A model generated the notes under the pieces. The model saw only the letters and a list, made by a program, of their open reading frames with translations, was not told where the DNA came from and ran no database searches. The position numbers were made by a program, and so were the translations under genes. Shown one piece after another: positions 26,818-34,278 of a stretch of 34,278 nt of DNA. Numbering within the stretch: the first letter of the stretch is position 1; each line of letters opens with the position of its first letter. Source of the DNA: Roseburia inulinivorans DSM 16841 (lineage in GTDB: Bacteria > Bacillota > Clostridia > Lachnospirales > Lachnospiraceae); NCBI RefSeq assembly GCF_000174195.1, contig NZ_ACFY01000153.1, positions 1 through 34,278 of the forward strand, given 5' to 3'.

Positions 26818-28876
26818 TTATAAATTTAATTTATTTCTCTGGTCTGCCAAAAACAGTTCCAGATAATCTTTCAGGTTTTTATGATCCTCGCTGGAAAGTT
26901 CCGGGTCTTTTCCTAAAATATCTGCAACTTCCTCGCTTGCGCGCTGCATAATATAGGCATCCTGATAGATATCCGCAAGCGCAAACTGCATTTCACCGGA
27001 CTGCCGGATGCCAAAGAAATCCCCTGGTCCGCGCAGTTTCAGATCCTCACTTGCAATCTTAAAGCCATCGTTGGATTGATTCAAAATATCCAGACGTTTC
27101 TGTGACTCCTTGGAGTTGCTGCAATTGACCATAATGCAGTATGACTGCGCATCCCCTCGTCCGACACGCCCCCGAAGCTGGTGAAGCTGTGCAAGGCCAA
27201 AATGTTCCGCATTTTCGATCATCATAACCGTCGCATTCGGAACATTCACCCCGACTTCTACAACCGTAGTCGATACAAGCACCTGTATCTCATTTGCTGC
27301 AAACCGTTCCATAACGTCATTTTTCTGCGCAGATTTCATCTGTCCATGCAAAAGTCCGATTTCAATCGTATCCGGCAGTTCCTCTTTCAAACGCTTCGCA
27401 TAGTCTGTGACATTCTCTGCCTCCATGTTCTCGCTTTCTTCCACCAACGGACAGATCACATACGCCTGATGACCGGCAGCCACCTCTTTTTCGATAAACT
27501 GGTACGCTTTCGGACGGTATCTGGTGTCCACCACACAGTTTTTTGATTGGCAGACGTTTTGCCGGCACCTCATCTACCACGGAAATGTCCAGATCACCGT
27601 ATAAAATAATGGCAAGCGTTCGTGGAATCGGAGTTGCACTCATGACAAGAATATGCGGCTTTGTTCCTTTTTCCGAAAATATTTCACGCTGTTTTACGCC
27701 AAACCGGTGCTGCTCGTCTGTGATCACAAGCGCAAGGTTCTGATAAATCACCTTTTCCTGTATCAGCGCATGTGTTCCGATGATCAGCGCATCCGGATGA
27801 TCCAAAATCTCCTGATATGCCAGCTTTTTCTGTTTTGCAGTCATGGAACCCGTGATAAGAATCACTGGAAAATCCAGTCCAAATATCTCGCACATGCTCT
27901 GAAATGATTCGTAATGCTGTCTTGCAAGCACCTCCGTCGGTGCCATAATCGCAGACTGACAGCCATTGTGCGCAGTGTCTGCCATCGCCAAAAAAGCAAT
28001 GATCGTCTTTCCGGAACCGACATCTCCCTGAATCAGACGCTGCATGACGTAGTCACTCCGCATGTCCGCCCGAACCTCTGACAATGCCCGCAATTGGGCA
28101 TTTGTGAGTTTATAAGGCAGTTTTTCGATCAGTTGCTCCACAAAATCATCCGACTGGAAAGAAAACTGATTTTTCTCTTTTTCCTTCTTTTCCTTCTGAT
28201 ATTGCAGGTTTAAGATAAATAAAAAGAGTTCGTCAAACACAAGCCGTTTTCTTGCCTCGATCAACGTCTCCATATCGTCCGGGAAATGAATCTGTTTGAT
28301 CGCATAATTATACTCACAGAGCTGATGCTTTTCCCGCAGTTCTGTCGGCAGATAATCCCGGAATAAATGTTCTTCCTCCAAAACAGACCGCTCTGCTTTC
28401 AGCATAAGCTGATTTGATAATCCTTTCGGCAAAGTGTAAACCGGAAGCAGCAAATGTTCCATCGCCTCATATTTTTCCGGCGTATAAATTGCCGGCTGCT
28501 CCATGACAAACCTTCCGTTTTTGTGCTGTACCTTGCCGTAAAACACATAAGTTCCGCCCGGATGAAGGCTGTTTTTGATGTATGGAAGCCGAAACCACAC
28601 CAGTTCCAGACGTTTTCCCATGCCAGTGATCGAAGTTACCGTGATCTGCATGCTGCGCACTCTCTTCACAACCGGAGTCTGCCGTATCTGTCCTATCACT
28701 GCCGCAGTCTCGCCCTCCACCACTTCGTCAGGATGTTTGATCTCCGGGAACTGCACATAAGTTCTTGGAAAATAGGAGATCAGATCCCGGATCGTCTCAA
28801 TATTTATTTTTAGAAAAAGACCGGCTGTTTTATCGCCGATCCCTTTCACTTCTTTTATGGATGAATTTAATCTCAT
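26818..28876 (-). CDS. recG: ATP-dependent DNA helicase RecG, frame broken in T6 run
   Basis: RecG remodels stalled replication forks and branch-migrates Holliday junctions. The wedge/OB domain is at about 1-240 (KGIGDKTAGLFLK near the start), and helicase domain 1 has Walker A LIQGDVGSGKT, MAPTEVLARQH, the DExH-type box ITDEQHRFG and MSATPIPRT. Domain 2 has LLHGQMK, VSTTVVEVGVNVPNA and LHQLRGRVGRG, and ends LADQRNKLNL. The frame breaks at T6 27539-27544; one base fewer restores LPIKNCVVDTRYRPKAY and about 685 residues, the normal length. Loss of such a conserved housekeeping gene is unlikely, which supports a sequencing indel. It is the third gene of the Asp23-fakA-recG operon; its ATG is 5 bases after the fakA stop. 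Confidence 0.93.
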
Positions 28877-28880
28877 ACTT

Positions 28881-30596
28881 TTATTCTACAGAAATTACAT
28901 AATAGTAAATTGGCTGTCCACCGTAATGCACTTCCACTTCCACATCCGGATATTCCTCTTCCACTTTTTCTGCGATCTCGTTGGCAGAATCTTCGTTCAT
29001 TTCCTCGCCATAGTAGATACTTAAAATTGCAGAATCTTCATCGATCATTTCACCGATCATCTCAAGAACCGTTTTCTCCATGTCTGTGCCAACGGAAAGG
29101 ATTCCCTTGTCACCGATTCCCATGTAGTCATCCTGTTTGATTTCTTTGTCATCGATCACAGTATCACGGACTGCGTAAGTCACCTGACCGGTCTTGACCA
29201 GCTGGATTTCCTCACCCATGCGCTCCGCATTGTCTTCCGGTGTGCTGTCCGGAATATAATTGACAAGTGCTGTAATGCCCTGTGGAATCGTCTTGGTAGG
29301 AATTACAATAATGTTCTTATCCTCTGTCAGGGAAGCTGCCTGATTTGCTGCCATAATAATATTTTTATTATTCGGAAGAATGAAAATATTCTTCGCATTC
29401 ACTTTCTCGATCGCATTGAGCATATCTTCTGTACTTGGGTTCATGGTCTGTCCGCCTTCGATGATATAGTCCACGCCCAGTCCACGGAAAATCTCATTGA
29501 TACCCTCTCCGATGCTTACAGAAATGAATCCCATTTCTTTTTCCTCTGCTGGAACTTCCGGCTCATTTTTCTCTGCTGCCTTAATCTCGTTCTCTGCATT
29601 CGCAGTGTTCTGCATCTCTTTTTCTTTCATTGCAGAAATCTTCTCATCACGCTCTAAACGCATGTTCTCAATAATAATAGTTGTAAGGCTTCCGTAAGTA
29701 AGACCTCTCTGCATTGCCATACCCGGATCATTGGTATGTACATGTACTTTCACGATCTCATCATCTGCAACTACAACGATAGAATCACCGATGGACTCTA
29801 AATAACTCTTAAACTCTGTCTCCTGATTCTCCGTGAACGGATGCTCTAACATGATCAAAAACTGTGTGCAGTAAGTAAAGGTGATCTCCTGCTCTGCCTG
29901 TGCGTCAATATAAGGATTAGAAGCTGTGCCCTGACTGCTGCTTCCTGTAGAAACTGTCTCAACCTTGTAATCCACTTCTTTGCCCATAAGAGCATCAAAT
30001 GCACCTTTTAATACCTGCATTAAGCCCTGTCCGCCGGAATCCACAACGCCTGCCTGTTTTAAAACAGGAAGCATATCCGGTGTCTTGCTCAATACATGAT
30101 CGCCTTCTTTGATGATCTCCTCACAGAAATATGCAAGATCATCGGTCTCTTCCCCTAATTCAGCCGCCTTGTCAGACATTCCCTTTGCAACGGTAAGGAT
30201 GGTTCCCTCTTTCGGCTTCATAACTGCCTTATATGCGGTCTCTGTTGCTTTCTGGAAAGCATCCGAAATAATCTGTACATTCAGTTCATCATATTCAGCG
30301 ATCACCTTTGTAAACCCACGGAATAACTGGGATAAAATAACACCAGAGTTACCTCTTGCCCCACGTAATGATCCGGAAGAAATTGCTTTTGCCAATGAAG
30401 CCATGGTTGGATTCTCAATCGCTGCAACTTCCTTTGCTGCTGACATAATTGTCATTGACATATTCGTTCCGGTATCTCCATCCGGAACAGGGAATACATT
30501 CAGCTCATTGATCCATTCCTTCTTAGCCTCTAAGTTGTTAGCTCCTGCCAGAAACATTCTGGCAAAAAGTTCAGCATTTATTGTAGTGACTTCCAC
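28881..30596 (-). CDS. fakA: DAK2/DhaL-domain fatty acid kinase (FakA/YloV-like), 571 aa
   Basis: FakA phosphorylates fatty acids held by a DegV-type FakB protein so that they enter phospholipid synthesis. The N-terminal DhaL domain shows the ATP/Mg site FPVPDGDTGTNMS and SGSLRGARGNSGVILSQ, with GVVDSGGQGL later (about residue 195). A middle linker with KAAEKNEPEVPAEEKE leads to the C-terminal YloV domain (ISVGEGINEIFRGLG, EGGQTMNPSTEDML, FILPNNKN). The length agrees with the family. AAGGAGG precedes the ATG. The order Asp23-like, fakA, recG is usual in Firmicutes. The frame is intact. Confidence 0.88.
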   Translation of the reverse strand: MEVTTINAELFARMFLAGANNLEAKKEWINELNVFPVPDGDTGTNMSMTIMSAAKEVAAIENPTMASLAKAISSGSLRGARGNSGVILSQLFRGFTKVIAEYDELNVQIISDAFQKATETAYKAVMKPKEGTILTVAKGMSDKAAELGEETDDLAYFCEEIIKEGDHVLSKTPDMLPVLKQAGVVDSGGQGLMQVLKGAFDALMGKEVDYKVETVSTGSSSQGTASNPYIDAQAEQEITFTYCTQFLIMLEHPFTENQETEFKSYLESIGDSIVVVADDEIVKVHVHTNDPGMAMQRGLTYGSLTTIIIENMRLERDEKISAMKEKEMQNTANAENEIKAAEKNEPEVPAEEKEMGFISVSIGEGINEIFRGLGVDYIIEGGQTMNPSTEDMLNAIEKVNAKNIFILPNNKNIIMAANQAASLTEDKNIIVIPTKTIPQGITALVNYIPDSTPEDNAERMGEEIQLVKTGQVTYAVRDTVIDDKEIKQDDYMGIGDKGILSVGTDMEKTVLEMIGEMIDEDSAILSIYYGEEMNEDSANEIAEKVEEEYPDVEVEVHYGGQPIYYYVISVE

Positions 30597-30610
30597 TTTT
30601 AAAATCCTCC

Positions 30611-30976
30611 TTAATCAATGACACGTACGCCTTCAACGTAAATGTTAATCTTCTCAATTTCCATTCCAGTGAACTCCTCCACTTTGTATCTGACTGTCTC
30701 GATCAGATTATCGGTCACTGTACTGATGCTCACACCATAAGAAACGATCACATGAAAATCGATTGTAATTTTATTATCTTCATTCACAGACACGTTAATA
30801 CCATGTGTCAGGTAATCTTTCTTCAATAATTTTACCAGTCCGTCTTTCATATTGACAGCAGCCATGCCTACGATTCCGAAACACTCTACCGCAACAGAAC
30901 CTGCATATAATGCAATTACTTCAGGGTCTATCGTAACCTTACCTAATTTGGTCTCCATCTGTCCATTCATACTCAT
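30611..30976 (-). CDS. Asp23/Gls24 family protein (YloU-like), 121 aa
   Basis: This is a small cytoplasmic protein of the Asp23 family, linked to cell-envelope stress and to the FakA kinase operon. Family features are GKVTIDPEVIALYAGSVAVE, IVGMA, the strand INVSVNEDNKITIDFHVIVS and YGVSISTVTDNLIETVRYKV, then EKINIYVEGVRV. It is 14 bases upstream of fakA, so the two are co-transcribed. A -10 box TATAAT lies about 85 bases before the start. The biochemical role is not settled in the family. Confidence 0.9.
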   Translation of the reverse strand: MSMNGQMETKLGKVTIDPEVIALYAGSVAVECFGIVGMAAVNMKDGLVKLLKKDYLTHGINVSVNEDNKITIDFHVIVSYGVSISTVTDNLIETVRYKVEEFTGMEIEKINIYVEGVRVID

Positions 30977-31061
30977 TAACCATGCCTTTCTTTATATTTG
31001 TAAGAAAGCCACTGACTGACCAGTTTTCTCTCTCACACATAATAACGCTAGTTTAGTGTCT

Positions 31062-31067
31062 ATTATA
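31062..31067 (-). promoter_or_regulatory. -10 box (TATAAT) for the Asp23-fakA-recG operon
   Basis: A perfect TATAAT lies on the minus strand about 85 bases before the Asp23-like start. The -35 region (TATGAA at 17 bases) is weak, so this is a partial promoter call. Confidence 0.45.
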
Positions 31068-31129
31068 ACCGCTTTTTTCCAAAATTCATAGTCATAAATT
31101 ACATTTTTTATATTTTTTTTAATTTTCAC

Positions 31130-31158
31130 TTGCAATATCTTTTTTTTTCTGATAGAAT
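31130..31158 (+). promoter_or_regulatory. Promoter of rpmB
   Basis: TTGCAA (31130-31135) and TAGAAT (31153-31158) are 17 bases apart, with a T-rich spacer. The site is 64 bases before the rpmB start and is arranged divergently from the Asp23 operon. Confidence 0.65.
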
Positions 31159-31221
31159 AAATCATGTTGTGAGCCTGTTCATACATATAGGCTTAGAAAG
31201 ATGCGAGGAGGTGCAAAGCAA

Positions 31222-31407
31222 ATGGCAAATTGTGCAGTTTGTGGAAAAGGCAATCATTACGGAATTAAAGTAAGCCATTCACATAGAAGATCAAATAGAG
31301 TTTGGAAATCAAACATCAAACGTGTTAGCTGCAAAGTTAACGGAACACCTAGAAAATTATATGTATGTGCTTCCTGTTTGAGATCCGGAAAAGTTGAGAG
31401 AGCTTAG
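31222..31407 (+). CDS. rpmB: 50S ribosomal protein L28 (zinc-finger type), 61 aa
   Basis: L28 is a structural protein of the large ribosomal subunit. The start is the ATG at 31222 (MANCAVCGK), preceded by GAGGAGG; an upstream ATG at 31201 would place that ribosome binding site inside the coding region. Typical family sequence is visible: GIKVSHSHRRSNRVWKSNI and KLYVCASCLRSGKVER. CAVC and CASC form the zinc-binding pair of the C+ version of L28, which many bacteria replace with a zinc-free copy. It is a single-gene unit with its own promoter and a strong terminator. Confidence 0.97.
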   Translation: MANCAVCGKGNHYGIKVSHSHRRSNRVWKSNIKRVSCKVNGTPRKLYVCASCLRSGKVERA

Positions 31408-31417
31408 TCTTGAAACG

Positions 31418-31447
31418 TAGAGAACTGCATTGCAGTTCTCTTTTTTT
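31418..31447 (+). terminator. Rho-independent terminator of rpmB
   Basis: AGAGAACTG and CAGTTCTC(T) form the stem with a 5-base loop CATTG, followed by seven T residues. This is a textbook intrinsic terminator directly behind rpmB. Confidence 0.93.
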
Positions 31448-31580
31448 AATCGGAAACCTGCAACGTAACTTTCCGATTTTTAAAAATGCTCCGCAAGGAT
31501 ACGAATTTCAAATTATTTCATCCCATAACCGTCACTGTACACTGCTCTGTTCATGTACGGAAATCCAACGATACCGCACA

Positions 31581-31646
31581 CTAGTACACCGAATAATAAG
31601 TTTCTGATACATTGACGCCGGATGAATTTATTATTCGGTGTACTAG
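31581..31646. repeat. Perfect 19-bp inverted repeat with CTAG ends
   Basis: CTAGTACACCGAATAATAA (31581-31599) and its exact complement (31628-31646) flank a 28-base loop. The right arm holds the stop codon of the small membrane peptide gene. There is no U-tract and no flanking direct repeat. It may act as a transcription barrier between convergent genes or be a small palindromic mobile element. Confidence 0.7.
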
Positions 31647-31783
31647 CAACCACAAAAAAGATAATATCCAAGCAGGATACAGCCGATCATAATTAAAATC
31701 CCACAGAAATCGCCCGGGATCAGAAACATCGCAAGCATTCCAAGCCCAAAAAAGAATAACGCAAAGCCTATGATACGTTTCAT
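31643..31783 (-). CDS. Small membrane peptide, 46 aa
   Basis: A short frame from ATG 31783 encodes MKRIIGFALFFFGLGMLAML-like hydrophobic sequence (exactly: MKRIIGFALFFFGLGMLAMF), then LIPGDFCGILIMIG and CILLGYYLFCGC. It reads as two membrane helices joined by a short PGDF turn, with a positive N-terminus. Codon choice looks natural and the length suits small membrane proteins seen in Clostridia. No good ribosome binding site is visible, only GGTG, so translation is not certain. It lies between the ABC exporter stop and the 19-bp inverted repeat. The function is unknown. Confidence 0.55.
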   Translation of the reverse strand: MKRIIGFALFFFGLGMLAMFLIPGDFCGILIMIGCILLGYYLFCGC

Positions 31784-31845
31784 ACGGACACCAAAAAAGA
31801 CATATATCACTATTAATATATGCCTTTTTGTATACTCATATCCTA

Positions 31846-33407
31846 CTACTTTTGTATTAATTTTTTATTTTCAATATATATTACACTGTCTGCCGCCTCA
31901 TCCAATTCATCACTATGCATGACAACCAATATTGTTTTTTCTCCTTTCAATTTCCGAATGTATGCCACCACATTCTCCTGTGTTTTCTTATCCAGATTTG
32001 ACAAAGGTTCATCTAAAAAAAGAATCGGGCTATTCAAGCCAAAAACTCGTAACAGCGCAAGTTTTTGCTGCTGTCCGTAACTTAAATTCACAGGATTGCT
32101 TAAAATTTCCTTATCCGAAAAATCTACCTGTAATAAATGCATAAGTTCTTTATCAATAGGAATCTCATACATGTTTTTCATAAAATCTCCATCAACTGTA
32201 AAGATTGGATAGGTTAAAAATGCTGCCTCATCCATTTCATCGGTAAGTATGAACCCACCTCGTGAAAAAGATAATTTAACGTTTCCAAACAGTAAATTCA
32301 AAAACATACTTTTTCCGCTTCCATTTTCTCCCTTTATTACATATAACCCACCCTTTTTTATTTTGAGTTTATCAATATGAAACAGAAAATCTGTTTTTTC
32401 CTTTCCTTTATAGAAATCATACTTTTCTGTGAAAAAAAGATTTTCTGTATTTGTCATATATTTTTTTGTTTCTTTCGGAATCTTTGCATCATCTGATAAT
32501 TTATCAATACGTGCCACATGTACCATATTTGCCCTGTATCTCATCAAAATAGCACATGCTGTAGTAATTGGATCAGAGAAATACGCCATATATTGATACA
32601 TCATCAGAAATTCTCCAATCGAAATCTGTTGATTCAAAACTAAATTTCCTCCTATAAACAAAAACACCACTAAACACACCTGATCCAATATATTGGGAGC
32701 CTGTCGGCATAAACATTCTAAAAAACGATACCTTAAAACATGTTTTTCATACGGAACAATATTTTGTTTATATTCATCTGCAAAGAATTTTTCTCTATGT
32801 AACGCATTGATTCCAATTTTATTTTCGATAATATTTCGAATACCATTTAAATATCTATCCTGCTTTACCATAACATTTTTTTGCATATCAAATAGCGGTT
32901 TCGAAATATTAAGGGAAACAATTATTAAAACGATTCCATATACGATAAAAAAATGCCCAGATAAATATTGGTCATAAAAACTACTGCAAGGATTCCACAC
33001 ACGTAAATAAAACAACTAATTAAATTCAGATGTATTTCTTCATATAAATCTCCATAAGCAGCACAACTGTTTGAACACACATTATAATAATATCCTTTGT
33101 CCTCATCTGCATATACAGACTGATTCATATTTAATATGTCTTTTGCCGCCTTTATCTGCAATCTAAATGTATTTTTTATTCCAATCTTAATCGGGTTGTA
33201 TGTAATAAAGTAAAACTTCATTATCATCAGCAGACTTGTAACTCCGAACGTAATCATAAACCATGGCAGTATCTTTTCTTTATTATTCGCCATTAGAATA
33301 TCATCTATAAGGTAACTCAGCAATTTTGGAATTAACAATGTCAAAAAAGATGTCAGTGTCATCATCAGAATTTGCAGCGGATATTTTTCTAATTCTTTTG
33401 TTTTCAT
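31846..33407 (-). CDS. ABC exporter, fused membrane and ATPase domains, frame broken in A7 run
   Basis: This is a half-size type IV exporter of about 520 residues when repaired: a membrane domain (about 1-290, starting MKTKELEKYPLQILMMTL, with several hydrophobic helices and a MMYQYMAYFSDPI segment) and an ATPase domain with Walker A IKGENGSGKSM, a signature-type LSYGQQQKLALLR and Walker B PILFLDEPLSNLD, followed by HSDELDEAAD. The frame breaks at A7 32947-32953; one more base restores YLGIFFIVYGIVLI. AAGGAG lies about 10 bases before the ATG. There is no N-terminal C39 peptidase. It follows a radical SAM/SPASM gene by 33 bases, so export of a modified peptide, or immunity to it, is the likely job. 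Confidence 0.85.
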
Positions 33408-33440
33408 TTTTCACAGGCTCCTTAAGCTTTCTGGATTTAT

Positions 33441-34278
33441 TTAAGAAATATGTTTAATATAAGAAATCAAAATATTCTTTAATTCATATTTTTCATATGT
33501 ACATGCCCCAGCTCTCAAATTGTATTGTATTATGCACCCACCCAAACATAATGGTAATATATTGCATTTTTTGCATTCTTTGCGAACAGAAAACATTTTT
33601 TTATTTTCAATATCGACATCAAAAAATATTTTTTCTCTTGATCCATAGAGCCACTGCAAAAAGTACAGTAACCTTCTGGACTAATTGCATATGCATTTCC
33701 ATATGGAAATTTGCATGGTGTACTTCTAGGAACTGGCAGTTCGAATTTTCCTTTTTGTTCAGACCATAATAATTTTATTTGATATGCCACTTCTGCATAC
33801 TCTTGTACAGAAAGCATTTCAAATGAATCATCTTGATGATATTTAATTGTACGATTTGGATTAATTTCAATTCTTTCATTACCAAACTTCTCAAATATAT
33901 ATTTATGTAATGCTATGATTTCATCTTTATTTTCTTTGCAAATATTAGTCCGAAGCAAAACTTTTGCTTGTGAGAAATTCATTATATTCTCAATAAGTTC
34001 AATCTCCTCTTTAAAATGGAAATGGTCGGACACTCTAAGTCTATCATGTGTTTTTTCAAGTCCGTCAAACGTAAGCTGTATTGACGAAAACTTTACTTTT
34101 TGTAATAATTCTTTACTTAACATTGAACCATTAGTAGTTAAAAATGCCTTATACACAATTCCAATTTTATCTGTAATCTTTTTAATATTTTCATCCAAAT
34201 AAATTAAAACAGGTATATTTAACAACGGTTCTCCACCAAAATAATGAATATTAATCCCCTCAAATATGTTATCATTTA
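33441..34278 (-). CDS. Radical SAM/SPASM peptide maturase, 5' end cut by window edge, frame broken in T6 run
   Basis: The visible part begins inside the radical SAM barrel (INIHYFGGEPLLNIPVLIYL, then TTNGSMLS, IQLTFDGLEKTHDRLR, LLRTNICKEN). The AdoMet cluster motif CxxxCxxC lies beyond the right edge. The C-terminus is a SPASM domain with auxiliary-cluster cysteines: CKFPYG, GYCTFCSGS, then after the frame break CKKCNILPLCLGGC and GACTYEKYEL. The break is in T6 33629-33634; one more base restores QEKKIFFDVDIENKK. SPASM radical SAM enzymes typically install cross-links in ribosomal peptides or mature enzymes. With the ABC exporter downstream, a RiPP pathway is likely; the precursor peptide is not in the window. 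Confidence 0.83.

Noticed and set aside
26818..28876. recG as a true pseudogene
   Set aside because: Both halves are fully conserved and one base in a T6 run restores the full protein; the same error type recurs throughout the window.
30992..31186. 64-residue minus-strand ORF between the Asp23-like gene and rpmB
   Set aside because: It overlaps the divergent promoters, lacks a ribosome binding site and its Lys/Ile-rich sequence reflects AT-rich DNA.

Overview
The window looks like chromosomal DNA of an anaerobic, spore-forming, low-GC Gram-positive bacterium of the class Clostridia, most likely family Lachnospiraceae. The signs are an alpha/beta-type small acid-soluble spore protein, the conserved block rpmB / Asp23-like / fakA-like / recG, an rqcH gene, a GH105 unsaturated-glycan hydrolase, and a surface-polysaccharide locus ending in an LCP ligase. 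The species assignment is inference.

Left two thirds (1-21437, all on the minus strand): one long surface-polysaccharide locus, read right to left from a consensus promoter at 21409-21437 and running off the left edge. In transcription order it holds an LCP glycopolymer ligase; a GT4 and a GT2 glycosyltransferase; an SH3/PT-repeat lipoprotein; a stand-alone COG5610-type C-terminal domain protein; an ABC-2 permease carrying an extracellular cohesin-like domain; a second cohesin-like/TM/InlB-like/Fn3 protein that appears fused to the exporter ATPase; a HAD (COG5610) protein; a DRE-TIM aldolase fused to a DUF115-like domain; a second HAD (COG5610) protein with an Fn3 domain; a GT52-like CMP-sugar transferase; kdsB; two hexapeptide O-acyltransferases; and a kdsC-like phosphatase. 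Together these suggest that a Kdo-like ulosonic acid is made, CMP-activated, transferred, O-acylated, exported by an unusual ABC exporter and attached to the wall.

Middle and right (21438-31860): an XRE regulator divergent from the capsule operon; rqcH with a strong shared terminator; a PHP phosphatase; a GH105 hydrolase with its own promoter and cre-like operator, whose 5' UTR is split by a 224-bp MITE-like element with an 11-bp target duplication; an ssp spore gene; the recG-fakA-Asp23 operon; rpmB divergent from it; a perfect 19-bp inverted repeat; and a 46-residue membrane peptide gene.

Right edge (31846-34278): an ABC exporter and a truncated radical SAM/SPASM protein, which looks like the end of a RiPP (modified peptide) cluster continuing beyond the window.

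A dominant technical feature: at least 16 coding-frame breaks, nearly all in A/T homopolymers of 5-9 bases and including recG. These are best explained as sequencing indels. Coordinates below are given for the repaired genes, and each break is noted in its entry.
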